Origin: Hansschlegelia zhihuaiae
Lineage (GTDB): Bacteria; Pseudomonadota; Alphaproteobacteria; Rhizobiales; Methylopilaceae
Direction: 5' to 3'
Assembly (NCBI RefSeq): GCF_004103825.1
Contig: NZ_RYFI01000003.1
Span: 98,142-145,158, forward strand
DNA length: 47,017 nucleotides
Shown here: piece after piece, positions 33,365 to 43,126 of the stretch
How positions within the stretch are numbered: position 1 is the first letter of the stretch
How the letters are laid out: each line of letters starts with the position of its first letter
Made by a program: the position numbers and the translations under genes
Notes under the pieces: generated by a model
The model's input: the letters and a program-made list of their open reading frames with translations, nothing else
Database searches by the model: none
Told to the model about the DNA's origin: nothing

Positions 33365-36300
33365 TCAGTAATCCCATTCGACGGCGACGCCCGCAGAAGT
33401 GTTGCCGCCAGCGCCCGCCATGCCTTGCGCCTTAATGTTCTTGGTGATGTCGATGTTCACGGTGGCGCCCGAGGTCTCCGGCGTCGTGCCCTGCCGAAAG
33501 CCGAGATAGATGTTGTCGGAGATGTAGCGTCCCACGCCCACGCCGAAGCCTCCCCCGTCCCCCGCCCCGATGTCGAGCGTATCGACCCCGAGCCCCTTGC
33601 GCAGTCCATCGAGCGGTCCGGCCCCGCCGCCGCCCATGCCCGAATATTGCGCGACAGCCTGAGCCAGGGTGATGGCCTGGCTCGGCGAAAGCTCGCCCGA
33701 GGATTTGTCAAATAAGAGGCGCGACAGGACTTCATCCTGCGGAACCGCGGGATTCGACGTAAATTCGATCTTGGGGCTCGACGCCGTGCCGGTGATCACG
33801 ACCTGCGCCGTGATGCCCTTCGCCGGGGTCTCGGCCAGGAAGTCGAGCGTCGGATCGAGGTCGCCCGCGAAACCGATCTGCCCGCGCGTGAAGTTCAGGC
33901 GCTTGCCGATCACGGTGATCGAGCTGCGTCCGCGGCGGAGCTCGAACTTGCCGACTGGCTGCGGCTCGGCCGACGTTCCGGCGATCTTGATTTCGCCGCC
34001 GGCCTCCGCGGTCATGCCCATGCCGCGGATGAAGATGCGGTTCTGCGCCTCGACCGTGATGTCGAGGGTCGCGAGGAACGCGTCGTCCTTCGAGCCGCCG
34101 CCGCCCTTGCTCTCGCCGGCGTTGACGACGTCCTGCTGGCGCGTGAACGCGGCCGGCGCATGGATGTGCTTCACGCCCGGCAGCGGCGTGTAGCGCGCCG
34201 GGATGCGGTCCGGGATCTGGATCTCGACCGAGCGCGTGCGGATCGTGCCGTTGACGACCGGGCGCCGCGAGAGCGGACCCTGCAGCTTCAGATTGGCGTC
34301 GGTGATCGCGGTGACGATGTCGGTTCCCATCACCTCAGCGTTCTGCGCCTGGAAATTGATCTCTCCGGGGAAGCCGCGCGCCGGGTCGACCGCGACCCTG
34401 CCGGAGCCCGAAATCGTGCCGCCGTTGCGGGTGGTCGCCCGCAGGCTGCGGACCTCGACATTGGTCCCGTTGGCCGCGATCGAGGCCGACATGCCGCGCA
34501 GCTGAAGGCCCGATGCCCGGTTCGAATAGGACGCGTTGGTGAGGCCGCCCGCGCCGTTGACGCGCGGGCTCGAGGTCGGACCGCCGACCTTCACGTCGAA
34601 GCTCGCGACGCCGTCGATGCGGTCGCCCGAGACCGACAGCGTGTCGTTGAGGAAGCCCAGCGGCGCGCGGCCCTCGACCGTGAGGTCGAGGTCGCCGGCG
34701 CCGAGCGGCGCCGAGCCGCGCGCCGTGACCCTGAGGCCCTGTGCGGCGGTCACCACCGTGTCGGTGAAGATCCGTTTGCCGTCGAGCCGGCCCTTGGCGT
34801 CGATGCCGGCCGCCGGCACGCCGGCCCCGCGGGTCGCCCGGGTCGAGAGCTCGCTCACCTTGAGCGAATAGGTCCCGGTGGGAGCGGCGATCGTGCCTCC
34901 CACCTTCGCCTCGCCCTGCAGCGAGCCGTTGGCGCCGAGGCCAGACGAAAAACCGTCGGCGAGCGAGAGCGGCGCATTGCGGATCAGCACGGTGACGTCG
35001 AGCGGACCGGCGCCGAGCGGCGCGGAGCCGTTCGCCGTGATCCGGAGGCCGCTGGCGCCCGTCAGCGCCGTGTCGGTCGTCACCCGTCCGCCGCCGAGAT
35101 CGCCCTTCGAGACGATCTGCAAGGGCGGAACGCCCTTGGCGGCCGCCGCGGTCAGACCGGAGACGCGGAGATCGTACCGGCCCGTTGGGGCCGCGACCGT
35201 GCCCGCGACGTTGGCCTTGCCGGCGAGCTTGCCGCCGAGGCCGAGGCCCGGCGAAAAGCCGTTCGCGACGGCCAGCGGGACCTCGGCGATGTCGAGAGCG
35301 AGTTCCACCGGGCCCGAGCCGTTGACCGGCCCGGCGCCTTTCGCGGTGAGCCGCACCCCGCCGCCGCCCGTGACCGAGGTGTCGGTCGTGACGCGCTGGC
35401 CTTCCATCGTCCCGCGCGTCGCGATCTGGAGCGCGGGCACGCCCTTCGCCTGCGCGGCCGTGAGGTTCTCGACCTTCAGGTCATAATTTCCAACCGGCGC
35501 GGTCAGTTGGCCCGCGACCTTCACGTCGCCGCGCAGCTTGCCTCCGAGCCCGAGCGAAGGCTGGAACGCGTTGGCGATCGCGAGCGGGACCTCCCGGATC
35601 GCGACGGCCATGTCGACGTCGCCGGCGCCGAGAGGCGCGGAGCCCTTGGCCGTCAGGCTTACCCCGCCGCCGCCCGTCACCACCGTGTCAGTCGTGACGC
35701 GCTGGCCTTCGAGCGCGCCCTTGGTCTTGATCTCGAGCGCCGGCACGCCCTTGGCCTGCGCGGCGGTCAGGCCCGTGACAGCGAGGTCGTAGGTCCCGCG
35801 CGGGGCGTCGAGCGGACCCTGCACCCTGGCGTCGCCGCGCAGCACGCCGGCGAGGCCGAGCGTGGGCTGGAAAGCGTTGGCGAGCGCCAGCGGCAGCTCG
35901 CGGATCGTGACGCCCACATCGAGGTCGCCGGCGCCGATCGGCGCCGAGCCCTTGGCAAGAAGCTGGATGCCCCCGCCGCCCGTCACCGTCGTGTCTGTCG
36001 TGACCCGGTCGCCCTCGAGCGCGCCCTTCGTGACCACCTGAAGCGCCGGCACGCCCTTGGCCGGCGTGGCGGTCAGGTCCGAGATGGCGAGATCGTAGCT
36101 CCCGCGCGGGGCCGACACCGGCCCCGTGACCCTGGCGTCGCCGCGCAGCACGCCCGCGAGGCCGAGCTCGGGCCTGAAACCGTTGGCGAGCGCGAGCGGC
36201 AGCTCGCGGATCGCCACCGCCATGTCCAGGTCGCCCTCGCCGATCGGCGCCGAGCCCTTGGCCGTCAGGCTGACGCCACCCGCTCCGGTGACGCTCGTGT

Positions 36301-39300
36301 CGGTCGTCACCCGCTCGCCCTGCAGAGCGCCGACGGCGGCGACCTGGAGCGGCGGCACGGCCCTGGCTCGCGCGGCGGTGAGGTCGGAGATCTTGAGGTC
36401 GTAATCGCCGACCGGTCGCGTCGCGGGTCCGCGCAGCCGGACGTCGCCGCGCATCACGCCGCCGAGGCCGAGCTCCGGCCGCACCGTGTTGGCGAGAGCG
36501 AGCGGCAGTTCGCGGATCGTCACGCCGAGGTCGAGGTCCCCGTCGCCGAGCGGAGCCGAGCCCTTCGCCGCGACGCTCAGGCCTCCGCCGCCGGTGATCG
36601 TCGTGTCGGTGGTCGCGCGCGCGCCCTGGAGCTCGCCCTTGGTGGCGATCTCGAGCGCCGGCACGTCCTTGGCCTTGGCGCTGGTCAGGCCCGTCACCGT
36701 CAGGTCGTATGTCCCGACCGGCGCCGAGACCGGCCCCGTCACGCGCGCCTGTCCGCGCGCCTCGCCGGCGAGGCCGAGATCCGGCGCGAACACGTTGCCG
36801 AGCGCGAGCGGGAAGGAGCGGAGACCGACGGTCATGTCGAGATCGCCCTCGCCGATCGGGGCCGAGCCGCGCGCCGACGCCTGTATGCCGCCGCCGCCGG
36901 TGATCAGCGCGTCGGTCGCAACGCGCTTCGGGTAGAAATCGCCGCGCGCGACGACGAGCAGCGCGGGCACGCCGCGGGACTGCGTCGACGTCAGGTCCTC
37001 GACGGTGACGTCGTAGACGCCGGAGGGCGCGTCCGCGGGTCCGGTGATCCTGGCCGTGCCCTTGAGCTCGCCGCCGAGGCCGAACTCGGGCGCGAAGGCG
37101 TTGGCGAGCGCGAGCGGCGCGCGGCGCAGCGACACCGTCATGTCGAGGTTGCCCTTCCCGATCGGGGCGGAGCCTTCGGCCGCGACGTCGAGCCCGCCCC
37201 CCGTGACCGTCGTCTGCGTCGTCACCCGCGTGCCCTGCAGCGCGCCGCGCGTGTCGATCTGGAGCGGCGGCAGGCCCTTGGCCGGCGCCGCGACGAGCTC
37301 CGTCACGCGCAGGTTGTAGTTGCCGCGCGGGGCGTCGACCGGGCCGCTGACGCGGATGTCGCCGCGCGCCATGCCGGCGAGGCCGAGCTCGGGCTTCACC
37401 GCGTTCGCGATCGCGAGCGGCAGTTCGCGGATCGAGACGCCCATGTCGATCTCGCCCGGCCCGAGCGGGGCGGAGCCCTTCGCCGTCAGGCTCAGGCCGC
37501 CGCCGCCAGTGATCGCGGTGTCGGTCGTGACCGTGCGGCCCTCGAGTCGGCCCTTCGTGTCGATCTTCAGCGCCGGGACGTCCTGCGCCAGCGCCGTCTT
37601 CAGGTTGACGACCTGGAGGTCGTAGGTCCCGCGCGGCGCGTCGATCGGACCCGCGACCTTGACCGCGCCCTTGAGCTCTCCGCCAAGGCCAAGGTCCGGG
37701 GCGAAGGCGTTGGCGATCGCGAGCGGAATCTCGTCGATCGCGACGTCCATGTCGACGTCGCCGGCGCCGAGGGGCGCGACGCCGCGCGCGGTCGCGCGGA
37801 TTCCCCCGCCGCCGGTGATTGCGGCGTCGGTCGTCACGCTGCGGCCGCGGAGCTCGCCGCTCGCCGCGACCGAGACCGGCGCGACGCCGCGAGCTCGGGT
37901 CGAGGTGAAGTCGATGACGCGGGCGCGATAGGTCCCGTTCGGCGCCGCGACCGACCCTGTGATGCGCGCGTCGGCCTCCAGCCGCCCGCCGAAGCCGAGC
38001 TCCGGCTGGAAGGCGTTGGCGAGCGCGATCGGCAGGCGCCGCACCAGCACGGTCATGTCGAGCTCGCCCTCGCCGAGCGGCGCCGAGCCCTGCACGACGG
38101 CGTTGATGCCCCCGGCCCCGGTGATCGCCGTATCGGTCGTGACGCGCTGACCCTCGAGCCGGCCCTTGGTCGCGATGGCGAGCGCCGGGACCTTGGCGTC
38201 GCGGAGCTTCGCGATCGAGAGGTCCGCGACGTTGAGGTCGAAATCGACGGTCGGCTCCGTGGCCGCGCCGGTCACCGTCGCGCCGCCCGCCGCCATGCCG
38301 GCGAGTTCGAGTCCGGGCGTGAAGGCGTTGCCGAGCGCAAGCGGCAACTCGCGCAAGCCGATCTTGAGGTCGAGCCGCTCGCCCGCGCGCCCAGAAACGT
38401 CCAGCACGCCGCCCTCGCCGGCCCGCAGCGAGAAGGCGTCGATCGCGACCTCGGAGCCGATCAGCCTGAGCCGGGCCGGCGCGGCGAGGCCCCCGGTCTT
38501 GCCGCCGCCCGCAAGGTCGAGCCGCGACAGGTCGATGCGGGTTTCTGTCGGCGTGTAGGCCACACGCGCGTTGGCGCCGAGCGCCGAGCCCAGCGCGCCC
38601 ATGTCGAGCTTCACGTCCATGCCGTTCGGCGCGCCCTTGGCGACCACCGCGAGCGTGTCGATGGCCTGGCCGCCGGCGACGATCGAGGACCCGTTGACCG
38701 TGCCGTCGATCCTGAGGTTTCCCGCCGGGTCCATCACCGTCATCGCGACGTCGAGCGACCCGACCTTGGCGCCGGGCGCGGCGACGCCGGACCCGTCGAG
38801 GTCGATCACAACCCGCTGCACGCCGTTCTCGACCGACAACGCGACGTCGCCCTCGACGGAGCCAGCGAGCTCGGTCAGCGCGAGCGCGCCGACCTCGGAC
38901 AGGTCGGACGCGTCGAAGGCGAGCTTGCCGGTCGCGAGCCCCTCGGGCGTCACGGCGACGTCGCCCGTCACAGTCGTGGAGGCGATCGCGACGTCGAGAC
39001 CCTGCACGCGGCGGACGCCCGAAGGCTCGGTGACGAGCCGGCCCGCGCCCTTGATCGCCTTGCCGTCGAGGCTGCCGGAGACCGCGATCGTTCCGGCCGC
39101 GGCCTCCGTCACGTCGGTCGCGTCGATCCGGATCTCGACGTCCTTCAGGGTCTTGTCCAGCGCCCGGCCCTTGGGGAGCTCGACCACGGCCTTGACGCCG
39201 AGATCGTCGAGCCGGCCGGTGAGGTCAGCGTCGACGGTCGCCTTGCCGGCGGCGCGCGGGTCGATCAAAGCGAGGTCGGCGACTTCCGCCGCGATCTTCG

Positions 39301-41080
39301 CGTCGGCGCGCTCGCGGGTCGCAGACCCGTTCGCGGTGACCGTGACGTTCTTGCCCCGCGCGTCGAAGCCGCGGAACGTGAAGGAGCCATCGTCGGCGCG
39401 TGTCACGCCGCCCTTGATCGAGAGGTCGCCGCCGGTCAGCGCGTCGACCTGCGGGACGCCTGTGACGAGCCCGCTTCCGGAGCCGTTGGCCGAGACGACG
39501 AGGCGCGACATGTCGAAGGCGACGTCGAGGTCGCTCGCGAGATCGATCGAGCCCGCGAGCGGGCGGCCGACGAGCGGCGCGAGGGTGGAAAGGTCGGAGG
39601 CCTGAACCGTCGCGCGGCCCTTCACGGCCTCGGGAGAGGCCGTGCCGGCATAGGTCGCGCGAACATTCGCGAGCTCGATCTCAGCCCGCTCGATGTCGGC
39701 GAAACCGCGGAGGTCGCTGACGGCGGCGGCGGAGAGCGAGAGCGACCTGCCGAGGCTGAACAGACGGTCGTCGGCGAATTTCACGCCCTCGGCCGAGCCG
39801 TCGACCTTCGCCGCGACATTGGTGGTCTCCTTGGTCAGCGGCCCGTCCGGGACGGCCGAAAGGGTGAACCGCCCGGTCTCGGCTGCGCCCTGCGGGGCTG
39901 CGAGCCCGCCGCCGTCGACGGTGGCGTTCACCGCCGGATGGTCGAGCGGTCCCTTAGCCGTGCCGAGGACGGTAAGCGAGGCCCAGCGCGTGCCGGGCGG
40001 CAGCAGCTTGTCAAACCGCGCCGGATCGCCCGCCCGAAGCTCGTAGGACAGGTCCATGGTCTCGGCGTCGGGATCGACCTTGCCGCGCGCGCCGAGCCTC
40101 ACCGCCGGGATGTCGACGGTCGCGTCGACGATCTCGATCGGCCCCTGATCGGGCACGATCGCCTCGGCGGCGATCTTCGACATGCCGTCGACCAGCTTGG
40201 CATAGGCCGGCGGCGCGATCCGCCCGACGTCGCCATTGAGGCCGATCGTGACCCGACGCGCCTTGTTCTCGCGCTTGACCTCGGCCGCGCCGTCGATGCG
40301 GCCCTGGCCGCCCGCCGTCAGCACGAGCTGGGCGCGCAGCGCGTCGAGCGTGCCGGCGCCCTCCATGCCGACGTCGATCGGCGGCAGGCCGGGGATCTCG
40401 GCCAGTCGGGCGATCAGCCCGCCGGCGGGCTCGGAGGCGCGCAGCGAGATCTCGACGCCGTTGGTGGCGGGCACGAAGCGCGCCCGGCCGGCGACTTGGC
40501 CTTTCGTGTCGTCGATCCGGCGCAGGTCGAACTCGGCCGACACACCCTGCTTCGGCTGGCGGATCTGCGCCGACATGCTGGCCGCGAGCCGCGCGGGAAC
40601 GCCGATCACCGGCTCGGCGAGATTGAGGTCGGCGAGCGTGAACCGGTCGAGCTTGATCTCGATCGGAAGCTCCGGGAACAGCGGGGCGTTGGCATCGGGC
40701 GGCGGCGCGGGCTTGGACGACTCCGGATATTCGGGCTCGCGCGCGACGTCGACCTGCCCGACGTCGACGAGATTGACGGTGAGCTTGCTCGAATAGAGGT
40801 CGAGCGGCGACCAGACCACGCGGGCGCGGTCGAGCTTCAGCCATTCGCCCTTGCGGTCGGAGAGCCTGACGTCCTTCAGAGTGAGGTCGTAGGGGAACGC
40901 GCCCTCGATGTCGCCGATCGCGATCTTGGTGTCTTCGGAGCTCGCATAGGTCGAGACGATCGAGGCTACGGTCGAGAGCCCGTGCGCCGTCATCAGATAG
41001 GCCACGACGGCGCCGAGCACCACCACAGGGATCAGCAGCAGGACGCCGAGGACGATGAGGGCGCGCTTCAGGATCGCCAT
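33365..41080 (-). CDS. tamB: TamB, greatly enlarged by internal tandem repeats
   Basis: The inner-membrane-anchored periplasmic partner of TamA, part of the AsmA-like group thought to move phospholipids to the outer membrane and/or help insert outer-membrane proteins. About 2,571 residues: a transmembrane anchor (5-30), a unique beta-rich part to about 900, twelve tandem units of about 102 residues (about 904-2132), and the TamB/DUF490 C-terminal domain ending in VAVEWDY. E. coli TamB has about 1,260 residues; without the repeats this one would have about 1,340. The ATG at 41080 lies 2 bp after the tamA stop; the open frame extending to 41377 lies inside tamA. Confidence 0.94.
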   Translation of the reverse strand: MAILKRALIVLGVLLLIPVVVLGAVVAYLMTAHGLSTVASIVSTYASSEDTKIAIGDIEGAFPYDLTLKDVRLSDRKGEWLKLDRARVVWSPLDLYSSKLTVNLVDVGQVDVAREPEYPESSKPAPPPDANAPLFPELPIEIKLDRFTLADLNLAEPVIGVPARLAASMSAQIRQPKQGVSAEFDLRRIDDTKGQVAGRARFVPATNGVEISLRASEPAGGLIARLAEIPGLPPIDVGMEGAGTLDALRAQLVLTAGGQGRIDGAAEVKRENKARRVTIGLNGDVGRIAPPAYAKLVDGMSKIAAEAIVPDQGPIEIVDATVDIPAVRLGARGKVDPDAETMDLSYELRAGDPARFDKLLPPGTRWASLTVLGTAKGPLDHPAVNATVDGGGLAAPQGAAETGRFTLSAVPDGPLTKETTNVAAKVDGSAEGVKFADDRLFSLGRSLSLSAAAVSDLRGFADIERAEIELANVRATYAGTASPEAVKGRATVQASDLSTLAPLVGRPLAGSIDLASDLDVAFDMSRLVVSANGSGSGLVTGVPQVDALTGGDLSIKGGVTRADDGSFTFRGFDARGKNVTVTANGSATRERADAKIAAEVADLALIDPRAAGKATVDADLTGRLDDLGVKAVVELPKGRALDKTLKDVEIRIDATDVTEAAAGTIAVSGSLDGKAIKGAGRLVTEPSGVRRVQGLDVAIASTTVTGDVAVTPEGLATGKLAFDASDLSEVGALALTELAGSVEGDVALSVENGVQRVVIDLDGSGVAAPGAKVGSLDVAMTVMDPAGNLRIDGTVNGSSIVAGGQAIDTLAVVAKGAPNGMDVKLDMGALGSALGANARVAYTPTETRIDLSRLDLAGGGKTGGLAAPARLRLIGSEVAIDAFSLRAGEGGVLDVSGRAGERLDLKIGLRELPLALGNAFTPGLELAGMAAGGATVTGAATEPTVDFDLNVADLSIAKLRDAKVPALAIATKGRLEGQRVTTDTAITGAGGINAVVQGSAPLGEGELDMTVLVRRLPIALANAFQPELGFGGRLEADARITGSVAAPNGTYRARVIDFTSTRARGVAPVSVAASGELRGRSVTTDAAITGGGGIRATARGVAPLGAGDVDMDVAIDEIPLAIANAFAPDLGLGGELKGAVKVAGPIDAPRGTYDLQVVNLKTALAQDVPALKIDTKGRLEGRTVTTDTAITGGGGLSLTAKGSAPLGPGEIDMGVSIRELPLAIANAVKPELGLAGMARGDIRVSGPVDAPRGNYNLRVTELVAAPAKGLPPLQIDTRGALQGTRVTTQTTVTGGGLDVAAEGSAPIGKGNLDMTVSLRRAPLALANAFAPEFGLGGELKGTARITGPADAPSGVYDVTVEDLTSTQSRGVPALLVVARGDFYPKRVATDALITGGGGIQASARGSAPIGEGDLDMTVGLRSFPLALGNVFAPDLGLAGEARGQARVTGPVSAPVGTYDLTVTGLTSAKAKDVPALEIATKGELQGARATTDTTITGGGGLSVAAKGSAPLGDGDLDLGVTIRELPLALANTVRPELGLGGVMRGDVRLRGPATRPVGDYDLKISDLTAARARAVPPLQVAAVGALQGERVTTDTSVTGAGGVSLTAKGSAPIGEGDLDMAVAIRELPLALANGFRPELGLAGVLRGDARVTGPVSAPRGSYDLAISDLTATPAKGVPALQVVTKGALEGDRVTTDTTVTGGGGIQLLAKGSAPIGAGDLDVGVTIRELPLALANAFQPTLGLAGVLRGDARVQGPLDAPRGTYDLAVTGLTAAQAKGVPALEIKTKGALEGQRVTTDTVVTGGGGVSLTAKGSAPLGAGDVDMAVAIREVPLAIANAFQPSLGLGGKLRGDVKVAGQLTAPVGNYDLKVENLTAAQAKGVPALQIATRGTMEGQRVTTDTSVTGGGGVRLTAKGAGPVNGSGPVELALDIAEVPLAVANGFSPGLGLGGKLAGKANVAGTVAAPTGRYDLRVSGLTAAAAKGVPPLQIVSKGDLGGGRVTTDTALTGASGLRITANGSAPLGAGPLDVTVLIRNAPLSLADGFSSGLGANGSLQGEAKVGGTIAAPTGTYSLKVSELSTRATRGAGVPAAGIDAKGRLDGKRIFTDTVVTAAQGLRVTARGSAPLGAGDLDLTVEGRAPLGFLNDTLSVSGDRIDGVASFDVKVGGPTSSPRVNGAGGLTNASYSNRASGLQLRGMSASIAANGTNVEVRSLRATTRNGGTISGSGRVAVDPARGFPGEINFQAQNAEVMGTDIVTAITDANLKLQGPLSRRPVVNGTIRTRSVEIQIPDRIPARYTPLPGVKHIHAPAAFTRQQDVVNAGESKGGGGSKDDAFLATLDITVEAQNRIFIRGMGMTAEAGGEIKIAGTSAEPQPVGKFELRRGRSSITVIGKRLNFTRGQIGFAGDLDPTLDFLAETPAKGITAQVVITGTASSPKIEFTSNPAVPQDEVLSRLLFDKSSGELSPSQAITLAQAVAQYSGMGGGGAGPLDGLRKGLGVDTLDIGAGDGGGFGVGVGRYISDNIYLGFRQGTTPETSGATVNIDITKNIKAQGMAGAGGNTSAGVAVEWDY
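34684..38372 (-). repeat. Twelve tandem ~306-bp coding repeats inside tamB
   Basis: The anchor segment (LPLALANAF-like) recurs at about 34949, 35260, 35566, 35872, 36180, 36486, 36792, 37098, 37400, 37706, 38013 and 38323, a steady step of about 306 bp or 102 residues. Each unit carries in order an APxGTYDL segment, a KGVPALQI segment, GxRVTTDTxVTGGGG and AKGSAPxGxGDLDM. A thirteenth, partial unit (APLGFLND) follows. Middle units are most alike and end units most diverged, as expected from unequal crossing-over within the array. Boundaries are approximate. Confidence 0.9.
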
Positions 41081-41082
41081 GG

Positions 41083-43041
41083 TCAGAACGCCTGTCCGAT
41101 GGAGACGTAGAAAGCGACGCGCGGATCGTTCTTGCCACGCCCCATGACGGGCGTCGCGACGTCGAAGCGGATCGGACCGATCGCCGTGTAATACCGGAGT
41201 CCGAGGCCGGCGCCGACGCGGATGTCCTCCTTGAAGTCCGGGATCTCCTTCTCGAAGGCCGCGCCGGCGTCGACGAACGGCACGACGCCGATCGTGTCCG
41301 TCACCTTGATGCGCGCCTCGAGCGAGGTTTCGAGCAGGCTGCGGCCGCCGACCGGCTGGTCGTCCCGCTCGTTGCAAGGGATCGACCTGTCGGGCCGCGG
41401 CAGGATCTTCTCGCAGAGCGGGCTCGCGCTCTGGAAGGCGAAGCCGCGGATCGAGCCGCCGCCGCCGGCGAAGAAGCGCCGGTTCGCCGGCACGTCGGCC
41501 GTGGTCGAAGGCCCGACGATGGAGCCCGCGCCCACCCTGCCGGCGAGAATGTAGCGGCCGTCCTCGTCGAACGCCCAGTAGGCGGAGATCTGCCCCTCGA
41601 AGATGTTCAGCGACTTCTGCTTGCCCTGGGCGTTGTAGTAGGGCGCCGCCGAAATCGTCGCTCTGATGCCTTTGGTGGGATCAAGCGGGCTGTCGGTGCT
41701 GTCGAAGGTGACGCTGACCGGGACGCCCGTGAGCAGGAAGTTCTCCTCGCCGAAAGTGTCGCGGATGGTCGAGGCTTCGACCTCGAGGCCGGCTTGCGCG
41801 GACAGGTGGGTCGAAAGCTTGGTGCGGATCGCGATCTGGCCGCGAATGCCGTCTCGCCAATAGGCGTCGGGCCGCTCCCTCAGCGCCTCGACCTCGGCGA
41901 GCAGGTCGTCATACCCCCTGAAGATTCCGGGTTTCTCGAACTGCGCGCGCAGCTGATACTCGTACTCCGCCGGCTTGTTGGTGATCAGCTTGCCGACGCC
42001 GGCGTCGAGCCTCAGCTTCTCGGCGCCGCCGAACAGATTGCGGTGGCCCCAATAGACGTTGACCCCGGCGCCGTCGATCGAGTCGTATTTCGCGGCCGCG
42101 CCCACATAGCGGAACTTCTTCTCCTCGACCTCGACCCGGATCGGCACGCGGCCCGAGGCGTCGGGCTCGGTCGCCTCACGCACGCGGATCGAGCCGAACA
42201 CGTCGAGCTTGGCGATCTCGTCGCGCAGCTCCTTGACCTTGGCGGGGTCGTACTGGTCGCCCGGCCGGAATGGGACGCGGCCCTGAACCACCTTGGGGTC
42301 GACCTCCTTGGTCCCCGAAATGGTCACCTCGCCGAAGGGCGCGCGCGGACCGGCCTGAACCTGGATCACGACGTCGAGCTGGTTGCGGGCGTGATCCGCC
42401 ACGGTGCTGCGGTTCGGGGTCTTGGCGAAGGGATAGCCGTCCGAGCGGAGCTGATCGACAATCTTTGACTCGGCCGCGAACACGGCGGTCGACGGCGCGG
42501 GCTTGCCGGTCTCGAGTCCGGTCTTGCGCAGGTTGATGTCGGCGGCCGAGGCGCCGCGGTCGAGCGGCTGGAGACGGATCGAGCCGAAGGTGAAAACCGG
42601 CCCCGGATTGATCTTCACGACGGCGGGGACGGGCTTGCGGGAGCGCTGGGCCGCATCCGCGGCGGATTCGGACGTGACCGAGACGCCGGCCACGGTGACG
42701 TCGACGATCGCGCCGTAGCGCCCCGTGGCCATCAGGGCCGCGGAGATGCGCTCGATGTCGGCCTTGGCGCGGCCGACGAGCCCCGGCGGACCCGGCGGCG
42801 CCTCCTTCTCGAGCGTCTTCAGCGTCGAGGTCTCTTCCGCGATCTTCTGGACGTCGGCGTCGCCGCCCTGGACTTGGAACGTCACCGTATAGGGAACGCC
42901 CGGCACGGCCGTGGCGGCCGCGGGCGGCGCGTCCGGCGCAGGCTGCTGGGCCCTGACGGCCTCCGGCGACGCGCATATCAGGGCCGCGGCGGCGAGCCAC
43001 GACGCGCAGGCGCCGTCCAGGGTCTTACGCAACGCTGCCAT
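41083..43041 (-). CDS. tamA: TamA, BamA/Omp85-family outer-membrane protein
   Basis: A 652-residue Omp85-type protein: signal peptide (about 1-31, ending AVRAQ), periplasmic POTRA domains (about 50-320) and a C-terminal 16-strand barrel with the conserved GGGGSIRGF segment and terminal Phe (SIGQAF). It works with TamB, whose start codon is 2 bp downstream, so translation is tightly coupled. The ATG at 43041 gives a proper signal peptide; an open frame extending to 43164 would place 41 charged residues before it. A tract of Ala/Pro residues follows the signal peptide. Confidence 0.95.
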   Translation of the reverse strand: MAALRKTLDGACASWLAAAALICASPEAVRAQQPAPDAPPAAATAVPGVPYTVTFQVQGGDADVQKIAEETSTLKTLEKEAPPGPPGLVGRAKADIERISAALMATGRYGAIVDVTVAGVSVTSESAADAAQRSRKPVPAVVKINPGPVFTFGSIRLQPLDRGASAADINLRKTGLETGKPAPSTAVFAAESKIVDQLRSDGYPFAKTPNRSTVADHARNQLDVVIQVQAGPRAPFGEVTISGTKEVDPKVVQGRVPFRPGDQYDPAKVKELRDEIAKLDVFGSIRVREATEPDASGRVPIRVEVEEKKFRYVGAAAKYDSIDGAGVNVYWGHRNLFGGAEKLRLDAGVGKLITNKPAEYEYQLRAQFEKPGIFRGYDDLLAEVEALRERPDAYWRDGIRGQIAIRTKLSTHLSAQAGLEVEASTIRDTFGEENFLLTGVPVSVTFDSTDSPLDPTKGIRATISAAPYYNAQGKQKSLNIFEGQISAYWAFDEDGRYILAGRVGAGSIVGPSTTADVPANRRFFAGGGGSIRGFAFQSASPLCEKILPRPDRSIPCNERDDQPVGGRSLLETSLEARIKVTDTIGVVPFVDAGAAFEKEIPDFKEDIRVGAGLGLRYYTAIGPIRFDVATPVMGRGKNDPRVAFYVSIGQAF

Positions 43042-43126
43042 TCTCGCCCGTTCCGCTGCGCGGCCGGACGCGAAACGCCTCTCCGGCCGACTGCCGATGT
43101 CACGCCGCGTCTCGCGACGCCCTGCG

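Noticed and set aside
34160-41110. A 2,316-codon open frame on the plus strand opposite tamB
   Set aside because: It is a shadow of the GC-rich, repetitive tamB gene. Its product is Arg/Asp/Gly-rich with no domain, and tamB is well supported.
41081-41377. Upstream extension of the tamB frame by 99 residues
   Set aside because: It lies within tamA; the ATG at 41080 begins a proper membrane anchor.
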